Below are positions 1 through 7,369 of a stretch of DNA of 11,648 nt, piece after piece; the stretch's first letter is position 1; every line of letters starts with the position of its first letter. Under the pieces are notes generated by a model. It worked only from the letters and a program-made list of their open reading frames with translations, was not told the DNA's origin and did no database searches. Source of the DNA: Desulfobulbaceae bacterium (GTDB lineage: Bacteria > Desulfobacterota > Desulfobulbia > Desulfobulbales > SURF-16); assembly GCA_021160685.1 (NCBI GenBank), contig JAGHCC010000031.1, positions 1 to 11,648 on the forward strand, given 5' to 3'. Position numbers and translations under genes: made by a program.

Positions 1-965
1 CAACAGTACACTACAAAAGCAGATGGTTTCTCTATTAACCACGACATTAACCACGACTTCTTACTGCTGTCGATATCACCGGTCCTCGCTTTACCGTTTA
101 TTTGGTCACCCGAGTCAGTCTTTACAGCTTTTTTCTCAAGATAATTCTCCGGACATATTTCTGCACACACATTATTTTCGACTCTTGAGGCTAGCACATG
201 TTCATGGTTGTAGAGTAGAATTGATGAGAGGGCTAATAAGATGAGGAAAGCGGCCTGATACATAAGCTTATTCATCCTTTGCTCGTGAAGTCTTTGAAGC
301 CTTCTGTCATTCAGGCGGGTGAGTATCCTTACTATGTTCCGGGTCGAACGTTTATTTGATGCTGAGTCTTGAGAATCGGTGTTGTTAAGTTCTACTGCCG
401 CCTCATGGATGAGTCCCCTGATTTCTTCAGTGTCTTGGACCCCAAGCCGAGCTGCTTCTCCTATACAAAAGTCCAGCTGAAAGGGTAATTTTTCAGGAGG
501 AATAATCTCATCAGTCAACATTCGCGTGCGAATGAAAGTCATATCCCGCCAAAGCATGTTAAGGTGTCCCTCTCTTCTCGTGAGCCTTGCTTTATCCTTG
601 ATAAGGATTTTATAAAAGTACAGGATTTTTTTGAGCTTGTTTCCCTTATTGGTAGTTGTTTCTTCTATTTTTTTTATTTTGTTTTCGACAAATATGTCTA
701 CATCCTTCGGATCATGAGGAAGATAGCCTGGCTCATCTTTTATTAGCAGTCTTTCCACCTCCGTATTATACCGCATTTCCACGTCTCGCCAGAGAATCCA
801 GTACTTTTCAGTGGCCTCTTGCTGGTGCACTTTTGAGACCGCTCCTGGAAAAAAGAAAAAACAAAAATTGAAAAAATAATCTATGATCTGCCTAAATTTT
901 TTATTCGTCCAACTTTGTTCATTTTGATCTGTATTGGGATTGTTACTTGAGTCACTGTCGCTCAT
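1..965 (-). CDS. Membrane protein of unknown family, 3' end beyond the window
   Basis: An open frame of 321 codons starts at ATG 965-963 and runs off the left edge with no stop; I translated it codon by codon. A Shine-Dalgarno-like AAGGTGG lies just upstream of the ATG. The product starts with a polar Ser/Asn/Asp-rich stretch (residues 1-20) and a short aromatic hydrophobic patch (about 27-43, rich in Phe). A charged, probably helical region follows (about 45-235, with many Glu, Lys and Arg). One clear membrane segment spans about 235-252, and the remainder is a hydrophilic segment with a Cys-Ala-Glu-Ile-Cys motif (267-271). By the positive-inside rule the Arg/Lys-rich part before the helix (205-233) should be cytoplasmic and the Cys-containing part outside the membrane. 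The gene lies downstream of the subtilase on the same strand, separated by a palindromic element. It is AT-richer than its neighbour and uses AGA/AGG/ATA codons, which suggests accessory DNA. I do not recognise the family. Confidence 0.75.
   Translation of the reverse strand, partial: MSDSDSSNNPNTDQNEQSWTNKKFRQIIDYFFNFCFFFFPGAVSKVHQQEATEKYWILWRDVEMRYNTEVERLLIKDEPGYLPHDPKDVDIFVENKIKKIEETTTNKGNKLKKILYFYKILIKDKARLTRREGHLNMLWRDMTFIRTRMLTDEIIPPEKLPFQLDFCIGEAARLGVQDTEEIRGLIHEAAVELNNTDSQDSASNKRSTRNIVRILTRLNDRRLQRLHEQRMNKLMYQAAFLILLALSSILLYNHEHVLASRVENNVCAEICPENYLEKKAVKTDSGDQINGKARTGDIDSSKKSWLMSWLIEKPSAFVVYC
34..57. repeat. 12-bp tandem repeat, two copies
   Basis: ATTAACCACGAC occurs twice head to tail inside the partial membrane-protein gene. 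On the minus strand it encodes two consecutive Ser-Trp-Leu units (SWLMSWLI). The unit length keeps the frame, so a change in copy number would add or remove four residues without truncating the protein. Confidence 0.8.
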
Positions 966-986
966 ATCTTCCACCTTGTCAGTTTT

Positions 987-1119
987 GATGGATTTGTAAA
1001 AAGTCTTTTTTTCACCACAGAGAACACAGAGAGCGCAGAGAAATTCTTTTTATTACAATTAGTTGTCTCTGTGGACTCTGTGTTCTCTGTGGTAATTTTT
1101 TAGTTTTTACGAGACCATC
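987..1119. mobile_element. 133-bp palindromic MITE-like repeat
   Basis: The stretch between the subtilase stop and the start of the next gene is one long imperfect palindrome. The outer ends read GATGGatttGTAAAAA (987-1002) and, as the reverse complement of 1104-1119, GATGGtctcGTAAAAA. Further in, ACCACAGAGAACACAGAG (1014-1031) is a perfect 18-bp inverted match to 1076-1093, and the pairing continues imperfectly into the centre. The two arms are almost the same distance from the ends (27 and 26 bp), as expected of one folded unit. It has no coding capacity. Motifs of the ACCACAGAG...ACACAGAG kind are, from memory, frequent intergenic repeats in environmental bacterial genomes. It could also act as an RNA hairpin between the two cotranscribed genes. 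A T-rich run follows the right arm only on the plus strand. Confidence 0.7.
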
Positions 1120-1126
1120 AGTTTTG

Positions 1127-4100
1127 CTAAAGAGAAATTTCCAGACCCCAGCGGTTCATTTTTCCGACATCACGACCGGCATGATCAGACGCCTTCAATG
1201 TCCATATCCCTTTTCCCTCTTCACCGATGAAGCTTTGTAATGCGGTCAGGCTCTGCACATCATAGGTCTGAATGATATTGTCACGAGAACCGCCGCTTTG
1301 GTCATGCAGGATGACTGCCGTGCCCGAGGGGGAAATAAGTTCGAGTTGAAGATCGCCGATCCAGGTGTGGGTAATATCCACCCATACAGTGATGTCGCGC
1401 ACCGTACCTGACTGGTCAATGTCGATGGTATCGGAAATCCCGGCGGGATTATTATCCGGGATGGCGAGGGACGGTTCTGACTCTTTGCGAATATGCTCGG
1501 CCGTCTTCACGGCAATTTCAAGATTCCAGCGACGAAGTTTGCCGATATCGCGTCTTGCATGGTCCGAGATACTCAGACGCCAATCCCCCTGCACAGCCTT
1601 GCCGGTCACTACCGTCAACTCAGGTATGGTGTGCACATCGTAGGTTTTCAAAATGTTATCCGCACTCGCGCCATGGCGGTCATGCAACACGATATCTGTG
1701 CCGTCCGGCGCGGTGAGCGTCACCCGCAGATCACCAATATAGGTGTGAGTGATATCGACTCCAACTTTGATGCTACTGATGACACCAGGTTGGCTGATTG
1801 TGATGTCACTGCCGATTCCCTGTCGTTTGTTATCGGGAATAGTGAGATTCGGAGAGTCTTCGGCTTGAATGACGACAGCAGACGGTAGTTCGCCGACATG
1901 GGCCAGATAAACAAGCGCAAAGTCCTGCGGACCTTGGGGAATGTTTGAAGCAACAACCTCCGCCAGCCAGGTGCCCGGGGCCGGATTGACGATATCGGCG
2001 ACCTCGACATTGTTTTTCGTATCTAGATTGAGGAGGGTTCCTGCCGCTTGATTACCGACAAAACGTGTCCCGTCCGGAGCCGTAAGAATCAGGTTAAGGT
2101 TATTGACCAGGGCCGGTCCGGGATAATCACTGTATGTCATAACAACTCGTAAGGGAACATCACTCGATTTTACTTTAATCTCGGTACTGTATACTTCACC
2201 AGTTCTCAAGCCAGGCGCTACCTGCTGGAACTCGGCTTTTGCCGGCGCCGAGGGCGCCAGAATGGCGTCAAGATTCACACGTCCATAGCCCTGATCGTTA
2301 TCATAGACATCACCGGCAGCCCCGTAACCAGGCAAGCGGTGAGCGCCGGTAATCATTACGGACTTGATCAATGCCGCCGATGGATTACTGATCTGTTGCT
2401 TTTTACGAAGATATTCACGAATCAGGGCTGCGCCGCCGGCGGTAAGCGGGGTCGCCATGCTGGTTCCGCCCATGTAGAAATAGCTGCGGCTGGGTGAAAA
2501 AGAGCTCCAGGCAGTGTTGTTTAAGGCAATCATGGAAGATCGTGTCGACAGAATAAAAGTTCCCGGCGCAATCACTTCGGGTTTGACCCGCCCATCTTGC
2601 GTCGGACCGCGACTGCTGAAGGCCACCACCTGTTCCGGATTATTGGCCATGGGATCATTGCGGTAGGGTGCTACGGGATAATCCTGCGGCCACCAGTTGC
2701 CATAGGTATTTGAATTAAATGTTGGACGTTCGTTTTCACAGGCGCCAACACAGATGCAGTTTTTTGCGGTGGCCGGCGAGGTAACGCTCATGGGATTGAT
2801 GGCGCCGTCACCGTCGTTATCCGTGCCGTCATTGCCGGCAGCAACCACCACACAAAAGTCCTTATGCTCCCAGACAAAGCGGTCAAGTTGCTCACTCTGG
2901 TTGTCATAGACGCCGGGATCGCCGCCACCCCACGAGTTGGAGTGTATCCGGGCATTCTCGGCATAGGCATCGGCGAACAGTGTCCTTAAGTTATTCGGAA
3001 TGCCGGTCAGTAGATAGCGGCCATATCGTTGCAAATCGGCAGGATTCTTCCATTGCATCTCCTGTTCCACCGCCTGAAAGGCCAGTTTCGCCTTGTGCGC
3101 CAAGCCGCGTATCGCTGTATTAACTCCGCTCAAGCCTATACTTGCGCTGCCATCGCCAAGTACCGATCCCGCCACATGGGTGCCGTGCCCGGAATCCAGG
3201 TCGGCGGGTCCATCATTGCCGCCAGGGTTATCGATGTACGGAGAAAGATCGGCAGTGACAGGGTAGCTTTTGATCCAGGAGACGCGGCCGGCAAAGTCTG
3301 AATGGATGTTCTGCGGATCGCCGGTATCCAGGCCGGTATCGCAGACCGCGATGACCTCCCCGGCCCCGCTTAGTCCCAAACCCGGGTCGCCGAGGGTTGA
3401 GCTGGTACCCATGATTCTTGCCGCCACATCGTTCGATGTCCGTTTCAAACTGCGCTCATGGATAAATCGCACCCCATGGACAGCTGACAGATCGCGGATG
3501 CGTTTTGCTCTCCCCTTGCCGGTCTTTGGGTCACGGATGACAATGATACTGGCCTCGGCCTCTTGTTCTAATATTTCAAAACCAATATCTTTGATGCCGG
3601 ATTGGGCCGCTTTCATGTTCGATTTGTCAAAGAACTCAATCGTGTAAACTCCGGGAAGAACCCGGGTGCGCGGCAACTCAGATGTTACATCTCCCGCTTT
3701 ACGGCCAATATTTGTTATTACTGATGAGGCAATGCGATCGTCATGCCGCAGGTGACCCACCCAACGCACAAACGGCAGAGCAGTAATCCTGGCCAGTGTT
3801 TTGTCGTCGCCGCGAACGATATAACTGAATCCTTCAAAGGGCGCGCGGGGCTCACCACCCATCTTTTTAACCTCAGCCAACCACGCCTCTTTGATCGGAC
3901 CAATGAACTGGACAAGATGGTGATGGTGGCCGGGCGCAAGCCGTTTCACTCCTTTGTAATCCGGATGTGTGCGCAATTTGCCCTTGACGTCAACACGGGG
4001 TTTTGAGGTGTCAAGGGTGTGCTCGCCGACACGGATTGTATACAGCTCCGTGATGTCCTCGACCGGATAACGTCGGGCAATCTCCTCGAGCTGATCCTTG

Positions 4101-4207
4101 TCCACCTTGATCAACATAAATCCGTCGTAACGCTCGATGGTCTCGTAACTGTCGGCTAGTTGATCCTGATCGGATCCACTGCAAAATATTTTTATTATAT
4201 GTTCCAC
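1127..4207 (-). CDS. KP-43-like subtilisin (S8) protease with two C-terminal P domains, no signal peptide
   Basis: This is a serine endopeptidase of family S8, 1026 residues from GTG 4207-4205. The start was chosen because AAGGAGG (4214-4220) lies 6 bases upstream; the longer in-frame TTG at 4237 has no such site. Three propeptide-like alpha/beta modules (about 1-60, 93-160, 186-252; the second begins His-His-His-His-Leu-Val-Gln-Phe) precede the protease core (about 258-650). The catalytic residues are visible: Asp290 (in AVCDTGLDTG), His341 (DSGHGTHVAG), oxyanion Asn459 (VVAAGND) and Ser583 (GTSMATP). A calcium-loop-like DNDGDG follows Asn459, as in KP-43 proteases. Then come a jelly-roll domain (about 660-773) and two homologous P/proprotein-convertase domains (about 782-901 and 909-1026), each with IPDN, VDITHT-IGDL and LHD motifs. 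The N-terminus is charged and lacks a Sec or Tat signal, which is odd for a family that is mostly secreted. The gene lies 223 bp downstream of a peptidoglycan hydrolase gene on the same strand and may be cotranscribed with it. The substrate is unknown. Confidence 0.93.
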   Translation of the reverse strand: MEHIIKIFCSGSDQDQLADSYETIERYDGFMLIKVDKDQLEEIARRYPVEDITELYTIRVGEHTLDTSKPRVDVKGKLRTHPDYKGVKRLAPGHHHHLVQFIGPIKEAWLAEVKKMGGEPRAPFEGFSYIVRGDDKTLARITALPFVRWVGHLRHDDRIASSVITNIGRKAGDVTSELPRTRVLPGVYTIEFFDKSNMKAAQSGIKDIGFEILEQEAEASIIVIRDPKTGKGRAKRIRDLSAVHGVRFIHERSLKRTSNDVAARIMGTSSTLGDPGLGLSGAGEVIAVCDTGLDTGDPQNIHSDFAGRVSWIKSYPVTADLSPYIDNPGGNDGPADLDSGHGTHVAGSVLGDGSASIGLSGVNTAIRGLAHKAKLAFQAVEQEMQWKNPADLQRYGRYLLTGIPNNLRTLFADAYAENARIHSNSWGGGDPGVYDNQSEQLDRFVWEHKDFCVVVAAGNDGTDNDGDGAINPMSVTSPATAKNCICVGACENERPTFNSNTYGNWWPQDYPVAPYRNDPMANNPEQVVAFSSRGPTQDGRVKPEVIAPGTFILSTRSSMIALNNTAWSSFSPSRSYFYMGGTSMATPLTAGGAALIREYLRKKQQISNPSAALIKSVMITGAHRLPGYGAAGDVYDNDQGYGRVNLDAILAPSAPAKAEFQQVAPGLRTGEVYSTEIKVKSSDVPLRVVMTYSDYPGPALVNNLNLILTAPDGTRFVGNQAAGTLLNLDTKNNVEVADIVNPAPGTWLAEVVASNIPQGPQDFALVYLAHVGELPSAVVIQAEDSPNLTIPDNKRQGIGSDITISQPGVISSIKVGVDITHTYIGDLRVTLTAPDGTDIVLHDRHGASADNILKTYDVHTIPELTVVTGKAVQGDWRLSISDHARRDIGKLRRWNLEIAVKTAEHIRKESEPSLAIPDNNPAGISDTIDIDQSGTVRDITVWVDITHTWIGDLQLELISPSGTAVILHDQSGGSRDNIIQTYDVQSLTALQSFIGEEGKGIWTLKASDHAGRDVGKMNRWGLEISL

Positions 4208-4230
4208 AACGTTCCTCCTTGTGCTTGTCG

Positions 4231-4255
4231 CGCCCAATCACTGGCGCAGTGGGCG
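4231..4255. repeat. Small hairpin upstream of the subtilase start
   Basis: CACTG-gcg-CAGTG (4239-4251) is flanked by CGCC and GGCG, which can extend the stem with a 4-nt bulge on one side. On the minus strand it lies just upstream of the Shine-Dalgarno sequence of the protease gene. In RNA it could influence translation initiation or mRNA stability. This is seen by eye only. Confidence 0.35.
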
Positions 4256-4430
4256 TTTCGTGTATGGCCTGAAAGTAGCGGCGCTTAAGTCAAGTTAGGC
4301 CCAAAATACTCAATCGCATATTGAGCCGGTTGTTTAAGTTTTTCAGGGTGACAAGTTTTTTGACGATGGCGAATGACAGCCACACCTCATTAGGACAAAA
4401 ATGAGGCGCTGGTGAACGCTTACCGTTACT

Positions 4431-5174
4431 TTAAAGATCCGAAAGGAATTTTTTCGCCAGGTCAGCAATCTCATATGCCTTGTCGGAACCGTTGACACAC
4501 CGCCGAGCCCGGACAAAATCGGTCTTGGTCTCATCAATATAATCCGTGATTTTTCGACCAGTAAATATTCCGGTCTTGAACCCATGGATCAGTACAAATA
4601 ATGCCACCTTGGGCTGCATGGCGATGTCTGGATCACTGACCATATCAACACCAAGAATGCGGGAGTATTTTTCGTAGTTGTTCTTCCAGGTCAGTTGAAC
4701 AAAGCCGCGACCGTAAAAGGGGTAATACCGAAGATTGTTCTTGCGCCAATTCTCGCTTACCCAATACGCTTCCCGTACAGGCTCAAATGTCTGATTGGTT
4801 TCCCATTGGGTGGTTGCCAGGACGTAGGCAATTTGTGGGTTAAGTCCGAGGCCCCTTGTCTGGCATTCCAACTTTATCGCCTCTATTGTGCCTTTTTTGC
4901 ATGAAAAATCGTGAATTTTCCCCTCTCCGACGGTGTCAATTTTCCCTTGAAGTGTTTCGATGGATTCTTTTCCAATCAAAGCGGGGTTGCCAGGGAATTC
5001 GTCAGTCTTGAATTCGGACCAGGCATTACGAGTCTTTGGGCCAATTAATCCATCGATATCGCCGACCGGGTAACCGAGTAGGTTCAAGGCCCTTTGTAAC
5101 TCTTTGAGTTGCTCATCAGTCAATTCGCTAGTGGGTATTGGCCCTGAGATGGAAAGCAGTTCTGCGAGTTTCAT
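4431..5174 (-). CDS. Endolysin-like peptidoglycan hydrolase (PG-binding domain + GH19/lysozyme-like domain)
   Basis: The product has 247 residues; ATG 5174-5172 is preceded by AGAGGA about 9 bases upstream. The N-terminal part (about 18-60, LTDEQLKELQRALNLLGYPVG then DGLIGPKTRNAW) is a peptidoglycan-binding type 1 domain. The C-terminal part (about 90-247) matches the lysozyme-fold GH19-like hydrolases of phages and bacteria: ATTQWETN with probable catalytic Glu125, EPVREAYW (131-138), YYPFYGRGFVQLTW (150-163), then FTGRK and the ARRCVNG region. In many relatives, as I remember them, the residue before the catalytic Glu is His; here it is Trp124. There is no signal peptide or membrane segment, as in canonical endolysins, so it would need a holin, another release route or cell lysis to reach the wall. 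No phage structural genes are in view. The subtilase gene follows on the same strand. Confidence 0.85.
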   Translation of the reverse strand: MKLAELLSISGPIPTSELTDEQLKELQRALNLLGYPVGDIDGLIGPKTRNAWSEFKTDEFPGNPALIGKESIETLQGKIDTVGEGKIHDFSCKKGTIEAIKLECQTRGLGLNPQIAYVLATTQWETNQTFEPVREAYWVSENWRKNNLRYYPFYGRGFVQLTWKNNYEKYSRILGVDMVSDPDIAMQPKVALFVLIHGFKTGIFTGRKITDYIDETKTDFVRARRCVNGSDKAYEIADLAKKFLSDL

Positions 5175-5612
5175 GAAATTTTTCCTCTCGAGATTTTGTT
5201 TGCGTATACTGGGCCTCAGTCAATCGTGTACAACCTGTAGGATCTATTCAAGGAATTTTGTCCTATACAGCTGGTCTTCAGGGTTGAAGCTAATTTGTCA
5301 GCAGAAGAGGACAGTCAAAGCCAGCCCTACTGTGTAACAAATCACAGGGCGACATCGTTTAAAGTTTGGAACAACTATAAGGGCACTCGAAGTCGGTCTA
5401 TGCCCTGTTTTTAAGGGTGCTTATCTCCTGCAGGGCGCTGCAGATTTGTTAAACATGCGGCCAACAGCAGTGAAACGGCGATAGTGGGCCTCTGTTTGGA
5501 TGCCCTGTTTAGGTGAAAATACGGTGCCGGTGCCTGTGATCGTTTCCCTTACTGGTTATTTAAGAAATCATAGAATTACTCCCCCCCCCTTATATCTCTT
5601 TACAATGCAAAA

Positions 5613-5638
5613 GAGGTGCCAGAGTGGCTCTGCCCCTC
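5613..5638. repeat. GC-rich hairpin followed by a short T run
   Basis: GAGGTGCCAGAG (5613-5624) pairs with CTCTGCCCCTC (5628-5638) across a TGG loop, with one mismatch and one bulged C. On the plus strand CGTATTTTTAT follows, so it could be a weak intrinsic terminator there. No plus-strand gene precedes it, so a small RNA end or a REP-like repeat are alternatives. Confidence 0.45.
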
Positions 5639-5648
5639 CGTATTTTTA

Positions 5649-5711
5649 TAAAAACACTTTTGTTTCAATATGTTAGTAGGAAATTTTTTCGATCACGGCC
5701 AAGTGTTTTTA
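5649..5711. repeat. 11-bp perfect inverted repeat, 41-bp spacing
   Basis: TAAAAACACTT (5649-5659) is exactly the reverse complement of AAGTGTTTTTA (5701-5711). It sits immediately right of the 5613-5638 hairpin. Its role is unknown: a structured RNA, a protein-binding dyad or the remnant of a small mobile element are all possible. Confidence 0.5.
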
Positions 5712-5740
5712 CGCCTGAAAAGTCCTTTTCTCGTGCTCAA

Positions 5741-5760
5741 TGTTACACTTTAATGTGACA
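5741..5760. promoter_or_regulatory. Possible regulator-binding dyad TGTTACA-N6-TGTGACA
   Basis: The half-sites TGTTACA and TGTGACA form a 20-bp dyad with one mismatch and a 6-bp spacer, a geometry typical of helix-turn-helix dimers such as the CRP/FNR group. It lies far (567 bp) upstream of the hydrolase gene and no promoter is obvious next to it, so the call is weak. Confidence 0.2.
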
Positions 5761-6010
5761 GTCGATTTTTCTTCATTATGGTGTGTCAGTTGTAAAATAT
5801 GACATGCGGCGACAAAGCTTGATACAAAAGGATGTCTGGTGGAAAAGTGGTTGCTTATTTTTGTTGAAAAAGAATTTTCGCTCTATTATTTTGTCACAGG
5901 GGAATGATACACATGTACGTTACAAAAAGAAGAGAGAATCCGATTTTTTTGCCGGTTTTCTGGAAGAGAAGGGGAGGATGAAAAACAAAAGCAGTGGGAA
6001 GAAAGTTTTT

Positions 6011-7261
6011 TCAGGAAGTTGTTTCTGGACGACTCCTTAGTGGGAAGGGAGAGAATCGATCATGGATTTCCATAATATCGGGAATGTGCTGGAGGAAAAG
6101 ATCGACGAGTTCAGGATCGAAATGGCGCCCTTTCTCCTGAGAAAGTTCGGAAAAGGCATCATCAGCCGACCAGGCTTTTTTGTAGGGCCGTTCCGAGGTC
6201 AGGGCGTCAAAGACATCGCAGATGGCGGCAATTCTGCCGGAGAGAGGAATTTTATCGCCATGAAGTGAATTGGGGTAACCGCTGCCATCCCATTTCTCAT
6301 GATGGGTTAAGGCAATGGTTTTCGCCATTTTCAGTAATTTTGAGTTGTTGCCGGAGAGCAGCTTTGCACCGATAATGGAGTGACTTTTCATCAACTCAAA
6401 TTCTTTCGGCGTAAGGGGGCCTGATTTCTGCAGAATGTTTTCGGAAATGCCGATTTTTCCGACATCATGCATGGGAGCGGCGTGGAAGAGAAGGGTTCTT
6501 TGCAAGTCGTCCAGTCCGGCGGCCTTGCCGAGAATATTGCAGTAATGGCTCATCTTGGTCAGATGGATGCTGGCCTGGTTATCCCGTAACTCGGTGGCCT
6601 TGGTCAATCGGTAAACGATTTCAAGCTGGTTTTTCCAGATCTCTTTTTCCTGTTTTTCCAGAAGCTCTTCAAGATGTTCACGTTCCTTTCTAAGCTTGTC
6701 GCCTGCCTCTGCGGTTTGTTCCGCCTCTTTCATCTCTTTCGTGACACAGGTCAGGCCGCCCAGGGAGAGACAGATGTTGTCATCGGCAAAAAATTCAATG
6801 TTTGCCTGATCCTTAAGCCAGACAATTTCCCCGGTATGAAGAGAGATTTTATAGATGGCCTCTATGGAGCCGTTATATTTCGATTCCCGGCGCAATATTT
6901 GTCGTTTACAAGCCAGATTTTTTTGTTGAATTGATTTATGTCGGATTTTTCCTTCCTTATCCCGGCAGACATAGACGCTCCGATTAATGATACTGTCGGC
7001 AAGAACACGAGCCGTTTTATTTACCGGACAGCCAAGGAGCTTTGGCAGGCGTGAACCAACAAATTCATACCATATATTCTCATCGTCTTCCCGCCAGGCG
7101 GAAATATAAGGAATTGACGGATTGTTCGGGTTGTCCAGGGCGCGGAACTGGCTGAGACACTTCACCACTCTTTTTTTTAAATTCGGGCTGCAGGGCTCCC
7201 TTAAAATTGAGCCGCAATAGTCCGGGTCGATAAGCCAATCTGAATCTTGTGGATTGGACAT
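6011..7261 (-). CDS. PAS/HD-GYP domain cyclic-di-GMP phosphodiesterase
   Basis: The product has 416 residues and probably degrades cyclic di-GMP in the cytoplasm. The N-terminal half (about 50-175) reads as a PAS/PAC sensor domain, ending in the PAC-like GEIVWLKDQANIEFF...GGLTCVTKEM. A charged coiled-coil linker follows (about 175-215). The HD-GYP domain (about 218-400) has the expected metal-binding and signature residues: His233 after ELRDNQA, His265-Asp266 in MHDVGKIGI, His294, His320-His321 in HHEKWDGSGYP, and Asp349 in CDVFDALTSERPYK. No receiver domain, signal peptide or membrane segment is visible, so the PAS domain is the likely input. The ATG at 7261 has only a weak ribosome-binding site (AAGAG). 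A good promoter candidate lies about 110 bp upstream, and the gene is divergent from typA. HD-GYP assignment is firm; the PAS ligand is unknown. Confidence 0.93.
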   Translation of the reverse strand: MSNPQDSDWLIDPDYCGSILREPCSPNLKKRVVKCLSQFRALDNPNNPSIPYISAWREDDENIWYEFVGSRLPKLLGCPVNKTARVLADSIINRSVYVCRDKEGKIRHKSIQQKNLACKRQILRRESKYNGSIEAIYKISLHTGEIVWLKDQANIEFFADDNICLSLGGLTCVTKEMKEAEQTAEAGDKLRKEREHLEELLEKQEKEIWKNQLEIVYRLTKATELRDNQASIHLTKMSHYCNILGKAAGLDDLQRTLLFHAAPMHDVGKIGISENILQKSGPLTPKEFELMKSHSIIGAKLLSGNNSKLLKMAKTIALTHHEKWDGSGYPNSLHGDKIPLSGRIAAICDVFDALTSERPYKKAWSADDAFSELSQEKGRHFDPELVDLFLQHIPDIMEIHDRFSPFPLRSRPETTS

Positions 7262-7278
7262 GCTGTCACTCTTGTCAG

Positions 7279-7357
7279 GTGTTCAGGTTAAAGGTTGAAG
7301 GGAAAAAGTAGCAAGACCAAATGGGATAATTTGAACCTTTAGCCTTCATCCCGAACA
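7279..7357. repeat. Imperfect inverted repeat in the HD-GYP leader
   Basis: The left arm GTGTTCAGGTTAAAGGTTGAA (7279-7299) and the reverse complement of the right arm share ends (GTGTTC-GG) and a TAAAGGTT core; the right arm carries a 7-bp insertion. The centre contains GGATAATTTGA. Two 11-bp words, GGATAATTTGA (7324-7334) and TTTGAACCTTT (7330-7340), recur in the repeat at 9301-9412, which suggests one dispersed family. If the promoter at 7370-7400 is right, this would fold in the 5' untranslated RNA of the HD-GYP gene. Confidence 0.5.
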
Positions 7358-7369
7358 CAGTTTACAATT

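Larger units (their letters stand above)
5175..6010. other. 836-bp intergenic region without a convincing gene
   Basis: Between the hydrolase start and the HD-GYP stop (both minus strand) no open frame has a credible start, ribosome-binding site and protein character. The stretch is AT-rich on its right half and contains a run of nine C (5581-5589), a CTGCAG-GGCG-CTGCAG dyad (5428-5443), a strong hairpin (5613-5638), an 11-bp inverted repeat (5649-5711) and a 20-bp dyad (5741-5760). It must hold the promoter of the hydrolase gene unless that gene is read through from the HD-GYP gene. I found only weak candidates, such as TTGACT at 5318-5313 on the minus strand with a poor -10. Confidence 0.6.

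Noticed and set aside
23..871. Small plus-strand frames at 23-244, 564-746 and 656-871
   Set aside because: All are antisense to the continuous 321-codon minus-strand frame, which has a good start signal and coherent protein features.
4208..4237. Ten-codon N-terminal extension of the subtilase from TTG 4237
   Set aside because: AAGGAGG at 4214-4220 lies inside this extension and is ideally spaced for GTG 4207, so the shorter start is preferred.
5104..5337. Plus-strand frame overlapping the start of the hydrolase gene
   Set aside because: Antisense to a well-supported gene, no Shine-Dalgarno, Ser/Cys-rich product typical of spurious translation.
5400..5510. Direct repeat ATGCCCTGTTT at 5400-5410 and 5500-5510, exactly 100 bp apart
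   Set aside because: Only two 11-bp copies with different flanks; no target-site or iteron pattern, so chance cannot be excluded.
5581..5589. Run of nine C as a phase-variation tract
   Set aside because: It lies in no gene and next to no identified promoter, so there is nothing for slippage to switch.
5783..6040. Plus-strand GTG frame of 85 codons
   Set aside because: No ribosome-binding site, Lys/Phe/Ser-rich low-complexity product, and it runs into the 3' end of the HD-GYP gene.
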